NCBI GenBank assembly: GCA_035284865.1
Contig: JAYKHL010000067.1
Location: forward strand, 1-64,000
Length of the DNA: 64,000 nt
Direction: 5' to 3'
From: JAYKHL01 sp035284865
GTDB taxonomy: Bacteria > Cyanobacteriota > Sericytochromatia > S15B-MN24 > JAQBPE01
Shown here in pieces: positions 50,227 to 58,366 of this stretch. A program made the position numbers and the translations under genes. Position 1 is the stretch's first letter. Each line of letters begins with the position of its first letter. The notes beneath the pieces are model-generated. The model saw only the letters and a program-made list of their open reading frames with translations, was not told where the DNA came from and ran no database searches.

Positions 50227-51237
50227 TCAGGCTGTGGTCACACGGTTCGCGGCGGCCCGCCGCGCCTCGACGGCCCGGGCGCGCAGCGGCTCCCACCAGG
50301 CCCGGTTTGCCTGGTACCAGGCGATGGTCTCGGCCAGCCCCGTCTCGAAGTCGTGGCGCGGCTGCCACCCCAGCTCGTGCGTGAGCTTGGAGGCGTCGAT
50401 GGCGTAGCGGCGGTCGTGGCCGGGACGGTCCTGCACGTGGCGCACGAGGCTCGCTGGCCTGCCCAGGGCCCGCAGGATCATTCCCGTGATGGCCAGGTTG
50501 GTGTGCTCGTTGTGGCCGCCCACGTTGTAGATCTCGCCGGGCCGGCCCGCGTCGAGGACCCGGGCGATCGCCCGGCAATGGTCGGTCACGTGCAGCCAGT
50601 CGCGGACGTACAGCCCGTCCCCGTAGACAGGCAGGGGCTCGTCCTGCATCGCGTTCGTGATGAAGAGCGGGATCAGCTTCTCCGGGAAGTGGTAGGGCCC
50701 GTAGTTGTTGCTGCAGCGCGTGATCATGGCCGGCAGGCCGAAGGTCTCGTGCCACGCGCGCACCATCATGTCCGCTGCCGCCTTGCTGGCGGCGTAGGGG
50801 CTGTTGGGGGCGACGGGCGTCTGCTCCGTGAAGGCCCCCGTGGGCCCCAGGCTGCCGTAGACCTCGTCCGTGCTGACCTGCACGTAGCGCGCGTGGCCGT
50901 GGCGATGCGCCGCCTCGAGCAGCACGACCGTGCCCTCGACGTTGGTCCGCACGAACACGCCCGGGTCGCTGATGGACCGATCGACGTGGCTCTCGGCGGC
51001 GAGGTGGATGATGGCGTCGTGCGTCGCCGCGAGGCCGTCCACGAGCCCCGCGTCGCGGATGTCGCCGTGGACGAAGCGGAAGCGCGGGTGGGCCTCCAGG
51101 GGGCGCAGCGTTTCGTAGTTGCCCGCGTAGGTCAGCGCATCGAGAACGGTCACGGCGTCGTCGGGGCGCTCGTCGAGGACGAGGCGGGTGAAGTTGCTGC
51201 CGATGAAGCCGGCGCCGCCGGTCACGAGGATGCGCAT
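50227..51237 (-). CDS. rfbB: dTDP-glucose 4,6-dehydratase
   Basis: A 336-residue extended SDR enzyme that converts dTDP-glucose to dTDP-4-keto-6-deoxyglucose. Rossmann motif TGGAGFIGSN at the N-terminus, catalytic STDEVYGSLG and YAASKAAADMM (YxxxK), and the substrate region RCSNNYGPYHFPEKLIPLF are typical RmlB features. It starts at ATG 51237, overlapping the rfbC stop by 16 bases. Last gene of the rfbA-rfbC-rfbB operon; a terminator lies further downstream. Confidence 0.97.
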   Translation of the reverse strand: MRILVTGGAGFIGSNFTRLVLDERPDDAVTVLDALTYAGNYETLRPLEAHPRFRFVHGDIRDAGLVDGLAATHDAIIHLAAESHVDRSISDPGVFVRTNVEGTVVLLEAAHRHGHARYVQVSTDEVYGSLGPTGAFTEQTPVAPNSPYAASKAAADMMVRAWHETFGLPAMITRCSNNYGPYHFPEKLIPLFITNAMQDEPLPVYGDGLYVRDWLHVTDHCRAIARVLDAGRPGEIYNVGGHNEHTNLAITGMILRALGRPASLVRHVQDRPGHDRRYAIDASKLTHELGWQPRHDFETGLAETIAWYQANRAWWEPLRARAVEARRAAANRVTTA

Positions 51238-51812
51238 GGCGTCTCCCTTCGATGAGGCGTCAGGTAGGGGGGCAGGTCGAGCTGCGCAGCCAAAGGTGGC
51301 AGCTCGGCGTCCTTGGCCGAGACCCGGGGCGCTGCTCCGGCCAGCGGCCACGCGATCCCGAGGGCGGGGTCGTCCCAGCGGACGCCACGTTCCGAGGCGT
51401 GATCGTAGGGGGACGTACACTTGTAGCTCACGTCGGCCACCTCGGACAGCACGAGGAAGCCGTGGGCCATCCCCGCCGGGATCCAGAGCTGCCGGTGGGT
51501 CTCCTCGCACAGCTCCACCCCGCACCACTGCCCGAAGGTCGGAGACCCCTGGCGTACATCGACGGCCACATCGAAGATGCGCCCGCGCGTCACCTGCACC
51601 AGCTTGCCCTGCGGCTGGGTCAGCTGGTAGTGAAGCCCCCGCAGCACCCCGCGTCGGGAGCGGCTGAGGTTGTCCTGCACGAAGGCGGTGGGGATCCCGT
51701 TCGCCGCATACCGGGCGGCGTGCCACGTCTCCAGGAAGTAGCCCCGGTCGTCTGCGTGCACGCGTGGCTCGAGCAGGATGACGCCGGGCAGGGCGAGCGG
51801 CGAGACGTTCAT
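51222..51812 (-). CDS. rfbC: dTDP-4-dehydrorhamnose 3,5-epimerase
   Basis: A 196-residue cupin enzyme. The catalytic His61 is in RGLHYQLTQPQGKLV, with DDRGYFLETW near the N-terminus and WIPAGMAHGFLVLSE and YKCTSPYDHASERGV typical of RmlC, including the Tyr that acts as acid. It epimerises dTDP-4-keto-6-deoxyglucose on the way to rhamnose. The ATG at 51812 overlaps the rfbA stop by four bases (ATGA), so they are coupled. Confidence 0.96.
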   Translation of the reverse strand: MNVSPLALPGVILLEPRVHADDRGYFLETWHAARYAANGIPTAFVQDNLSRSRRGVLRGLHYQLTQPQGKLVQVTRGRIFDVAVDVRQGSPTFGQWCGVELCEETHRQLWIPAGMAHGFLVLSEVADVSYKCTSPYDHASERGVRWDDPALGIAWPLAGAAPRVSAKDAELPPLAAQLDLPPYLTPHRRETPCASS

Positions 51813-52732
51813 GGGCGTTCCCCGCCGGGGTGAAGGCCTGCCAGCCGCGCCTCGGGCTCCTGTCGCTCCAGCAGCTGGCGGAGGTACTGCCCGTAGGCCG
51901 AACGCGCCAGCGGCCCTGCCAGCCGGGCGAGGGCGCCATCGTCGATCCACCCCATTCGCCACGCCACCTCCTCGGGGCAGCCGACCTTCAGGCCCTGACG
52001 CTCCTCGAGGACCTGGATGAACTGGGAGGCCGCGAGCAGTGACTCGACCGTGCCCGTGTCGAGCCAGGCGTGGCCACGTCGAAGCACCTCGACGCGCAGC
52101 GCCCCCGCCTCCAGGTACCGCCGGTTCACGTCCGTGATCTCGAGCTCTCCGCGGGGTGAGGGACGGATGTCCGCTGCGACGTCCAGCACGTCGTTGTCAT
52201 AGAAGTACAGGCCCGTCACCGCATAGTTGCTGCGCGGCTGCGCCGGCTTTTCATCGATGGCGACGGCCCGGCCACCCGCGTCGAAGGTCACCACCCCGTA
52301 GCGCTCCGGGTCCCGCACCCAGTAGCCGAAGACGGTGGCGCCATGGACCTCGGCGGCCGCACGCTGGAGCGTCCGGCTCAGGCTGTCGCCGTGGAAGATG
52401 TTGTCGCCGAGGACGAGGGCGACGGGGCTCGCCCCCACGAAGGAGCGCCCGATGAGGAAGGCCTGCGCCAGCCCATCTGGAGAGGGCTGCACGGCATAGC
52501 TGAGGGACACCCCCCAGGCCGAGCCGTCCCCGAGCAACGCTTCGAAGGCGGGCTGGTCTCGGGGCGTCGTGATGACCAGGATCTCGCGCACGCCAGCCAG
52601 CATCAGCGTGGTGAGCGGGTAGTACACCATCGGCTTGTCGTACACCGGCAGCAGCTGCTTGGAGCTCGCGATGGTCAGGGGGTGAAGCCGGGTGCCGGCG
52701 CCCCCGGCCAGCAGGATGCCCTTGCGCGTCAT
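51809..52732 (-). CDS. rfbA: Glucose-1-phosphate thymidylyltransferase
   Basis: A 307-residue nucleotidyltransferase that makes dTDP-glucose from glucose 1-phosphate and dTTP, the first step of dTDP-rhamnose and other deoxysugars. Signature GILLAGGAGTRLHPLT, SKQLLPVYDKPM, VALVLGDNIFHG, and VAIDEKPAQPRSNYAVTGLY are present. The start ATG 52732 lies behind GGGAGG. It is the first gene of the rfbA-rfbC-rfbB operon, and the C-terminal region includes the usual regulatory dimer helices. No rfbD (dTDP-4-dehydrorhamnose reductase) is in the window. Confidence 0.97.
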   Translation of the reverse strand: MTRKGILLAGGAGTRLHPLTIASSKQLLPVYDKPMVYYPLTTLMLAGVREILVITTPRDQPAFEALLGDGSAWGVSLSYAVQPSPDGLAQAFLIGRSFVGASPVALVLGDNIFHGDSLSRTLQRAAAEVHGATVFGYWVRDPERYGVVTFDAGGRAVAIDEKPAQPRSNYAVTGLYFYDNDVLDVAADIRPSPRGELEITDVNRRYLEAGALRVEVLRRGHAWLDTGTVESLLAASQFIQVLEERQGLKVGCPEEVAWRMGWIDDGALARLAGPLARSAYGQYLRQLLERQEPEARLAGLHPGGERP

Positions 52733-52816
52733 GTTCGGCTGCCTCCCGGGGCGGTCCGCCCCCACGATCCCTTGCCCGTGCCGACCTGAAGGCCGGTGCC
52801 TCAGCCTGCCCCTGGC

Positions 52817-52854
52817 AGGCCGTCCGCGTCCAGGCCCAGACGGCCGGACGGCCT
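52817..52854 (-). terminator. Hairpin between the DegP-type gene and rfbA
   Basis: AGGCCGTCCG (52817-52826) and CGGACGGCCT (52845-52854) form a perfect 10-bp stem, 17 bases after the protease stop. No T tract follows on the minus strand. Confidence 0.4.
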
Positions 52855-52870
52855 TGTGCGCTGTGCCTGA

Positions 52871-53899
52871 TCAGCGCCGCGGCACGGCCTCCGGCACGGC
52901 CTGCAACACCACGCCGACGGCCACCCGCTGGCCTTCCCTGGCCACCAGCAGGGTGACGCGGGAGCCCACGACGCGGGTGTTCAGGTAGGTCAGCAGGTCC
53001 CGGGCCGTTCGCACGGGTTGGTTGTCCACGCGCAGCACGACGTCGCCCGGCAGGAGGCCGGCTCGCCGGGCGGGGCCGCCCGGCGCGAGCCCCACCACGA
53101 GGACCCCCCGGTCATCTCCGGCCCGGGCGTCGCGGATCGAGACCCCCAGCCAGGCGCGCTCGACGCGGCCGCGGGTGCGAAGCTGCTCGATGACGGGCCG
53201 TGCGGTCCAGGCCGGGATGGCAAACCCGATGCCCTGGCCCCGAGCGGCCACGGCCACGTTGACGCCGACGACGCGGCCCTCCATATCCAGCAGCGGGCCG
53301 CCCGAGTTGCCGGGGTTGATGGCGGCGTCGGTCTGCAGGTAGTTCACCCGGTCGCTGAGCGCGATGCCGCGGTTCGTGGCGCTGATGATGCCGGCCGACA
53401 CGGTGTGGGAGAGCCCGAGTGGCGAGCCGATCGCCACCACCCACTCGCCGACCCGGGGCTGCTCGCCGTCGCGGAAGCGGAGCGCTGGCAGGCCACGGGC
53501 CTGCACCCTCAGCAGGGCGAGGTCCGTGGTCGCGTCCGTGCCCACGACCCGGGCCGGGTAGGTGTTGCCCTGAGCGGTGGTGACCCGGATCGCGATGGCC
53601 CCCCGGACGACGTGGTGGTTGGTGACGATCAGCCCGTCGGGGTCGATGATGAAGCCCGAGCCCACCCCCTTCTGGTCGGGCACGCCGGGGCCATCGTCGG
53701 GAAACAGCTCGTAGAAAGGATCCCGCAGGGACCGTGCCACGGTGTCGATGCTCACCACCGCCCCGTCCACGCGCTCGACGAGGTCCGCGATGGCAGGCAA
53801 GCCTGCTGCCCGGGCCGGCGGTGCCGCCAGCCCGGGGGCGACGAGCAGGGCGGCGAGCAGCAGAAGGCGGCGGGCGGTCCTCCGGGGGGGCGTGGTCAC
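52871..53899 (-). CDS. DegP/HtrA-type serine protease
   Basis: A 342-residue exported trypsin-like protease with one PDZ domain, involved in quality control of envelope proteins. A signal peptide (LLLLAALLVAPGLAA) ends after PPARA. The catalytic triad is His96 in VTNHHVV, Asp126 in TDATTDLALL and Ser199 in INPGNSGGPLLD. The PDZ domain occupies about residues 235-335 (PGGPARRAGLLPGDVVLRVD). I use GTG 53899 preceded by AAGGAAGG. A minus-strand TGCTATGCT lies about 40 bases upstream. Family members with one PDZ are usually HhoA/HtrA-like. Confidence 0.93.
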   Translation of the reverse strand: MTTPPRRTARRLLLLAALLVAPGLAAPPARAAGLPAIADLVERVDGAVVSIDTVARSLRDPFYELFPDDGPGVPDQKGVGSGFIIDPDGLIVTNHHVVRGAIAIRVTTAQGNTYPARVVGTDATTDLALLRVQARGLPALRFRDGEQPRVGEWVVAIGSPLGLSHTVSAGIISATNRGIALSDRVNYLQTDAAINPGNSGGPLLDMEGRVVGVNVAVAARGQGIGFAIPAWTARPVIEQLRTRGRVERAWLGVSIRDARAGDDRGVLVVGLAPGGPARRAGLLPGDVVLRVDNQPVRTARDLLTYLNTRVVGSRVTLLVAREGQRVAVGVVLQAVPEAVPRR

Positions 53900-53938
53900 G
53901 GGACCTTCCTTCACTTGGTTCAGGGCCGAGGCGCGGCC

Positions 53939-53947
53939 AGCATAGCA
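53939..53947 (-). promoter_or_regulatory. Extended -10 promoter of the DegP-type gene
   Basis: Minus-strand TGCTATGCT (TG-N-TATGCT), about 40 bases before the GTG start at 53899. It is back to back with the ffs promoter at 53980-53988. Confidence 0.45.
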
Positions 53948-53979
53948 AATCGCTCCGTGGCGGGCCAGCGGCCCGGGCG

Positions 53980-53988
53980 TGTTATACT
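53980..53988 (+). promoter_or_regulatory. Extended -10 promoter of ffs
   Basis: TGTTATACT gives TG-N-TATACT, 5 of 6 matches to the -10 consensus. The first paired base of the SRP RNA is at 53995, 7 bases after the box. No good -35 is visible. Confidence 0.6.
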
Positions 53989-53994
53989 GAACCC

Positions 53995-54090
53995 GACCGG
54001 GTCCCATGCGGCGCGGCCCGTGAACCTCGTCAGGCCCGGAAGGGAGCAGCGATAAGCGGTTCACCGCGGGTGTTGTGGGGGTGCCCGGTC
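53995..54090 (+). ncRNA. ffs: Signal recognition particle RNA, small 4.5S-like type
   Basis: About 96 bases. The conserved loop core reads GTCAGGCCCGGAAGGGAGCA, matching the GTCAGG.CCGGAAGG.AGCAG of bacterial SRP RNA domain IV, the Ffh-binding site. GACCGGG at the 5' end pairs with CCCGGTC at the 3' end, and GTGAACC with GGTTCAC inside it. There is no Alu (6S-like) domain, so it is the short type. It targets signal-peptide-bearing nascent proteins with Ffh. An extended -10 promoter precedes it and a hairpin follows at 54120-54144. Confidence 0.9.
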
Positions 54091-54119
54091 ACAAGCTTGA
54101 ACGGCCGTTGGGCCCCGTG

Positions 54120-54144
54120 ACGCCCTCCCGTGCCGGGAGGGCGT
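54120..54144 (+). terminator. Hairpin after ffs
   Basis: ACGCCCTCCC (54120-54129), 5-base loop and GGGAGGGCGT (54135-54144) make a perfect 10-bp stem about 30 bases after the SRP RNA. There is only a weak T content after it, and the dnaJ-like gene begins 22 bases later. Confidence 0.5.
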
Positions 54145-54166
54145 CCTGTCCGGGAGGGGGCTGCGC

Positions 54167-55048
54167 GTGAAGGACTACTACAAGACCCTCGGGGTGGGCC
54201 GCGACGCGACCGAGGACGAGCTTCGCAAGGCCTACCGCCGCCTCGCCCGCCGGCACCACCCCGACTTCAACCCGGGAGATCCGACGGCGGAGGCGCGGTT
54301 CAAGGAGCTGACGGAGGCCTACGACACGCTGGGAGATCGCCGCCGCCGCGAGGCGTACGACGCCCGCACTGGGGGCGCGCGCACGGCCGGGCGCGCTGCG
54401 CCGGACAGCGGCGGCGCGGGCGGGGGGCTCGACGCCCTCTTCGGGGCCCTCTTCGAGGCCGCCAACGAGGCGCTGGAGGCCGTCGGCGCGGCGGCCTCCC
54501 CGCCGCGCCGGGGGGCCGACCTCGAGGTGGTGGCTGAGGTGACCCTCGCCGAGGTGGCCGAGGGGACCTCCGTGGTGGTGGCCCTCACGCCCCCGAGTGG
54601 GGGGACGCGGCGGCTGCGGGTGCGGATCCCGCCCGGCATCGAGGCTGGAGCTCGGATCCGGGTGCGTGGTGAGGGGGACCCGGGGGACTTCGGTGGCCCA
54701 CCAGGGGACCTGTATGTCCGCGTGGCCGTGGCGCCTCACCCGGTGCTCAGCCGAGAGGGCAAGGACCTGCGCGTCGAGCTCCCGGTGTCCGTGCTCGATG
54801 CGCGCCTCGGCGCCGAGGTCGAGGTCCCCACCCTGCAAGGCCCCGTGGTGCTCCGGCTGCCACCGCAAACCCAGGGTGGCAGCGAGCACCGCCTGCCTGG
54901 CCTGGGGCTGCCGGGAGCTCCGGGCGCGGAGCGTGGGGATCTGCGGGTGCGGGTGTCGCTGCGCCTGCCCGAGGAGGTCTCGGCCGAGGCCCTGCCCCTC
55001 TGGCAGGCGCTGGCGGGGCTGACGCGGCGGGCGGCGCTCCGCGTCTGA
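54167..55048 (+). CDS. DnaJ/CbpA-like Hsp40 co-chaperone
   Basis: A 293-residue J-domain protein. The J domain (1-70) has YKTLGVGRDATEDELRKAYR and the HPD motif at 31-33 needed to stimulate DnaK ATPase. A Gly/Ala/Arg-rich linker follows, then two C-terminal substrate-binding beta domains (VTLAEVAEGTSVVVAL; ELPVSVLDARLGAEVEVPTL). There is no zinc-finger region, so it is of CbpA rather than DnaJ type. The GTG at 54167 follows GGGAGGGGG. It lies directly behind the SRP RNA gene. No dnaK or grpE is in the window. Confidence 0.93.
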   Translation: MKDYYKTLGVGRDATEDELRKAYRRLARRHHPDFNPGDPTAEARFKELTEAYDTLGDRRRREAYDARTGGARTAGRAAPDSGGAGGGLDALFGALFEAANEALEAVGAAASPPRRGADLEVVAEVTLAEVAEGTSVVVALTPPSGGTRRLRVRIPPGIEAGARIRVRGEGDPGDFGGPPGDLYVRVAVAPHPVLSREGKDLRVELPVSVLDARLGAEVEVPTLQGPVVLRLPPQTQGGSEHRLPGLGLPGAPGAERGDLRVRVSLRLPEEVSAEALPLWQALAGLTRRAALRV

Positions 55049-55083
55049 TGGCGTCCGGGTGCTCCCCGCGCCGGCGTCGGGCG

Positions 55084-55092
55084 TGCTAGAAT
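55084..55092 (+). promoter_or_regulatory. Extended -10 promoter of the Crp/Fnr gene
   Basis: TGCTAGAAT (TG-N-TAGAAT), 5 of 6 to the -10 consensus, about 60 bases before the ATG at 55153. The -35 is not recognised. Confidence 0.45.
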
Positions 55093-55152
55093 CGAGGCCG
55101 GGCGCAGGCCAGGCTGTTGTCCGCCTGGCGCCTGCCCTGACGAGGACTGCCG

Positions 55153-55848
55153 ATGGCGATACGCGCTTCCGACATCAAGGCCTCTCTCCAGCAGGTGCCG
55201 CTGTTCGCGGACCTCGACGCTGGCGAACTCGAGCAGCTGGCCGCCGTGGCGCGCAGCCGCAGCTTCGGCAAGGGCAACGTCATCTTCTATGAAGACGACC
55301 CGGGCACGGCCTGCTACGTCATCGTGCGGGGCAAGGTGAAGATCGTCGTCAACGCGGATGACGGGCGGGAACACATCCTGGGCGTGCTCCAGGACGGTGA
55401 CTTCTTCGGCGAGATGTCCCTCATCGACGGGCAGTCGCGCTCGGCGTCCGCCATCTCCGTGGAGGACGTCCAGATGGTGACGGTGCAGCGCGAGGACTTC
55501 CTGCGGCTGCTGCGTTCCAACCCCGAGATCACGTTGAAGCTGCTGGTCACGCTGTCCCAACGGCTCCGCACGGCCGACCGCAACATGGAAAGCCTGGCCT
55601 TCCTCTCGGCGCCCGGTCGCGTGGCCCGGCTGTTGCTCGAGCTCGGTAAGGAGCACGGGGAGCAGACGCCGGACGGGCTCACCTTCACGAGCACCATGAC
55701 CCGACAGGAGCTGGCCAGCCTCGCCGGCACGAGCCGCGAGACGTTGACACGCGTGCTGATGGACTATCAGGACCGTGGCATCATCCACCTCGACAAGAGC
55801 CGGCTCACCCTGCGCAACGAGGCGAAGCTCCGGGACATGATGGTGTGA
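55153..55848 (+). CDS. Crp/Fnr-family transcription regulator
   Basis: A 231-residue regulator with an N-terminal cyclic-nucleotide-like effector domain (VPLFADLDAGELEQLAAVA, GDFFGEMSLIDGQSRSASA) and a C-terminal helix-turn-helix (MTRQELASLAGTSRETLTRV). The GEMSLIDGQSRSA phosphate-binding cassette with Glu, Ser and Arg suggests cAMP or a similar nucleotide as effector. There are no Cys clusters, so it is not an Fe-S FNR. It probably acts as a dimer on DNA in the cytoplasm. It stands alone with its own promoter. Target genes are unknown. Confidence 0.94.
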   Translation: MAIRASDIKASLQQVPLFADLDAGELEQLAAVARSRSFGKGNVIFYEDDPGTACYVIVRGKVKIVVNADDGREHILGVLQDGDFFGEMSLIDGQSRSASAISVEDVQMVTVQREDFLRLLRSNPEITLKLLVTLSQRLRTADRNMESLAFLSAPGRVARLLLELGKEHGEQTPDGLTFTSTMTRQELASLAGTSRETLTRVLMDYQDRGIIHLDKSRLTLRNEAKLRDMMV

Positions 55849-55939
55849 GGGACACGGCCCTCGGGGGGTGGTCGTCACACCCCGGAGCCAGGTGCCGCGC
55901 TACGATGGTCCAGCCCAGATGCGTTTCGAGGTGATGTCC

Positions 55940-56710
55940 GTGTCCCGAGCTTTCAGCCTTGCTCTCCCGCTGCTCGCTTGCGTCGGGCTGGTGGCGTGCG
56001 CCCCCCTGAGGGCCACCACGGCAGCGGGGCCTGGTGGTCCGAGCGGGGCGTTGCCGCTCGATGTGCTGGCCGTGACGACCGTGGATGCCGAGACGCAGAA
56101 CCCCCGCTACCGGATCCACGTCCGGTGGCCTGCGGCCCCGAATGCACGCATCTACGAGGTGATCCGCCGGTTCGAGGGGGGGCAGGCCAGCGTGAAGGCC
56201 ACCCTGCAGGCCCCGGGCTGGGTGGATGACGCGCTGGGCGCCGGCCAGGGGGCGGCCTACAAGGTAAACGCGCTGGCTGGAGACAGCAAGGTGCTCACGG
56301 TCACGGATGAGAAGGCCATCACCGTGCTGAGGGAAGAAGTGCCCGCGCCCACTGGCCTGGTGCCCGTCGATGGCGCCGTGCTCGGGGTGGACGAGGTGCC
56401 GACCCTCAGCTGGGACCGGGTGGAGGGTGCGGCCTGGTACCACGTCCGGGTCTGGCGAGCCTCGGACGATCAGGTGATCTACGCGGCCCTGACCTCCAGC
56501 ACCTCCGTGAAGCTGGGGGACCGCAGCCCCCTGCTGCTCGAGAAGTTCCCGGACGTGCTGCCTGTCGAGGGCGAGGGCTCCCTTCAGCGGGGGGTGGTGC
56601 ACCGCTGGACGGTGTCAGCCGTGCGCACCACCGGCGGGCAGGACCCGGCGCGCGTCACCGCCATCGACCACCGGCCCTCCAAGGTCCACCGCTTCAGCCC
56701 CGGCGGCTGA
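55940..56710 (+). CDS. Lipoprotein with fibronectin type III-like domains
   Basis: A 256-residue lipoprotein from GTG 55940; ATGs at 55934 and 55919 are possible. I prefer 55940 because GAGGTG lies 7 bases upstream. The lipobox LVAC leads into a Gly/Ala-rich linker and two beta-sandwich domains that look like fibronectin type III (RIHVRWPAAPNARIYEVIRR; TLSWDRVEGAAWYHVRVWRA). A further region ends in HRWTVSAVRTTGGQDPARVT. It would sit on the membrane and bind proteins or glycans; no enzymatic motif is visible. Confidence 0.75.
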   Translation: MSRAFSLALPLLACVGLVACAPLRATTAAGPGGPSGALPLDVLAVTTVDAETQNPRYRIHVRWPAAPNARIYEVIRRFEGGQASVKATLQAPGWVDDALGAGQGAAYKVNALAGDSKVLTVTDEKAITVLREEVPAPTGLVPVDGAVLGVDEVPTLSWDRVEGAAWYHVRVWRASDDQVIYAALTSSTSVKLGDRSPLLLEKFPDVLPVEGEGSLQRGVVHRWTVSAVRTTGGQDPARVTAIDHRPSKVHRFSPGG

Positions 56711-56751
56711 ATCCCCCTGGTCCTTCCCGACAGGCTTCCCGCTGGTGGGGT

Positions 56752-56760
56752 TGCTACCCT
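56752..56760 (+). promoter_or_regulatory. Candidate extended -10 promoter of the FemAB/GNAT-like gene
   Basis: TGCTACCCT (TG-N-TACCCT). It ends 7 bases before a GTG at 56768 that is in frame with the gene, and 37 bases before the ATG at 56798. If the GTG is used, the mRNA could be leaderless. Confidence 0.3.
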
Positions 56761-56797
56761 GGCCTCGGTGGCCGGAGCGGGCCGGCGGGGAGGGGCG

Positions 56798-57775
56798 ATG
56801 GAGGCGGTGGACGTGAGCCTGGCGGCGTGGGAGGCGGCCCACAAGGCCTGCCCCGAGGGCACATTCTTCCAGTCGCCCGCGTGGTACCGGGTCGTGGCGG
56901 CCTGTTGCGGCGGGGTGCCGAGCCCGCTGGGCTTTCGGCTCGAAGATGGCCAGATGGTCGTGGTGCCCCGCTTGCTGCGGCGGGTCAGCCGGGGGCTGGT
57001 CGCGCGCGCGGAGTGCGGGGTGGAAGGCGGGTATGGCGGCGTGCTGGCCGGTCGCCCCCTGGCGGCGGCCGAGCACGAGGCCCTCGTGCGTGCCCTGGCG
57101 GCGCGGCACCCCGACCTGGTCTTCGTGGGCAACCCGCACGCCCCGGCTGAGGCGGTGCCCGCCGGTCCCGACCTCGTGCTCGACGCGACCCGGGTCATCC
57201 CGGTGCTGCCCCCGGAGCATCAGCTGGCGGGCTTCAGCGCCACCCGTCGCCGGCACGTGCGGCTCGCGCGTCGCGCGGGCCTGCGGGTCACGGTCACCGA
57301 GGCGCCAGGGCCAGCCGCTGTGGGCGCCTTCTTCCCGCTGTATGCTGCCCACGCCTCCCGGTGGCGCTACACCCGCTGGGTGCGTGACGCGCGCTGGTTC
57401 GAGGCCTTGCTGGCGGAGGGGGGGAGCGCCCTGCTGCTCTGCCAGGTGTGGGACGGGGAGGCGCCCGTGGGGTTCCAGCTGCTGGCGCTGGGCGCGGGGG
57501 CCGCGCTGCAGCTTCACCTGGCCACCGCGCCGGAGCGAAACGCGCTGAACCCGGGCACCTTGTTGATGGCTGACACCCTGGCAGCCCTGCACGAGCGGGG
57601 CGTCACCGCCCTCGACTGCCTGCCGAGCGGGCGCCTGGCAGCCGTGGCTTCCTTCAAGGAGAGCCTCGGAGCCAGGCCCGTCGTGTTCGGCCGGCTAACC
57701 CGCCAGGGTTGGCTGCAGCGGGCGCTCGGGGTTGCCGCTGCCTGCTGGCCTGGGTTGACCCGGTCCCCCGCCTGA
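56798..57775 (+). CDS. FemAB/BioF2-like GNAT acyltransferase
   Basis: A 325-residue cytoplasmic protein with two GNAT-like halves, as in FemAB/BioF2 (Acetyltransf_6) proteins. Typical segments are TFFQSPAWYRVVAACCGG, FSATRRRHVRLARRAGLRVT, YAAHASRWRYTRWVRDARWF, LLCQVWDGEAPVGFQLLALG and a C-terminal LNPGTLLMADTLAALHERGV and DCLPSGRLAAVASFKESLGA. This family adds aminoacyl or acyl groups to peptidoglycan precursors or polysaccharides; the acceptor here is unknown. The ATG at 56798 is preceded by GGGGAGGGG; an upstream GTG at 56768 is in frame. Confidence 0.78.
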   Translation: MEAVDVSLAAWEAAHKACPEGTFFQSPAWYRVVAACCGGVPSPLGFRLEDGQMVVVPRLLRRVSRGLVARAECGVEGGYGGVLAGRPLAAAEHEALVRALAARHPDLVFVGNPHAPAEAVPAGPDLVLDATRVIPVLPPEHQLAGFSATRRRHVRLARRAGLRVTVTEAPGPAAVGAFFPLYAAHASRWRYTRWVRDARWFEALLAEGGSALLLCQVWDGEAPVGFQLLALGAGAALQLHLATAPERNALNPGTLLMADTLAALHERGVTALDCLPSGRLAAVASFKESLGARPVVFGRLTRQGWLQRALGVAAACWPGLTRSPA

Positions 57776-57821
57776 CGCGTCATCACAGCGCTGCCGCCCC
57801 AGGGCGTGGTAAAACGAGGGC

Positions 57822-58268
57822 ATGAAGCGCTTTTCGTTCCGGTACCAGACCCTGCTGGAGGTGCGCGAGCAGGCCCAGCGTCGCGAGGAGGACAAGCTTC
57901 GCCGGTTGCTGGCCGAGCAGGCGGCGGAGGCGGCCGAGATTGCGCGGCTGGAGGCGCTGGCCGAGGCCTCACGGCAGGCGTTTGCGGCCGAGCTGGCGGG
58001 GCGGCTCGAGCTCGACCACCTCGTGACGATGCATGGCTGCCTGGACGCCCGGGCCCAGGCGATCACGGACGCGAAGCGGCGCCTCGAGGCCTGTGAGGCT
58101 CGCGTGTTGAACCAGCGTGAGGTGCTGCTCGTGACCCAGCAGGAGGCGGAGGTCCTGCGGCGCCTCAAGGCCCGGGACTTCGAGGCTTGGCAACGCTCCC
58201 TGGATCGGGCGGAGGCCGCCCTGCTCGACGAGATCGCCACGCTCAGGCACAACCGCCGCGGCGTGTGA
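57822..58268 (+). CDS. fliJ: Flagellar export protein FliJ
   Basis: A 148-residue coiled-coil protein: KRFSFRYQTLLEVREQAQRR followed by long Glu/Ala/Arg-rich helices to the end. FliJ binds FliI and FlhA and promotes export. It is the first gene of the plus-strand flagellar operon, followed by fliK, flgD, flgE. In typical operons fliJ is right behind fliI; here fliI is at 37036. TAAAAC at 57810-57815 is a possible -10 only 6 bases before the ATG, but GAGGG also lies just upstream. Confidence 0.88.
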   Translation: MKRFSFRYQTLLEVREQAQRREEDKLRRLLAEQAAEAAEIARLEALAEASRQAFAAELAGRLELDHLVTMHGCLDARAQAITDAKRRLEACEARVLNQREVLLVTQQEAEVLRRLKARDFEAWQRSLDRAEAALLDEIATLRHNRRGV

Positions 58269-58366
58269 CGAGGCCCACGGGCGGCTCAAGGTGGCGCCCG
58301 GGCGGCCGATACATGCGAGGCATCCCCTGGTGCGCCACGGCGCACGGTCGAAGGAGGTGGCCTTTC

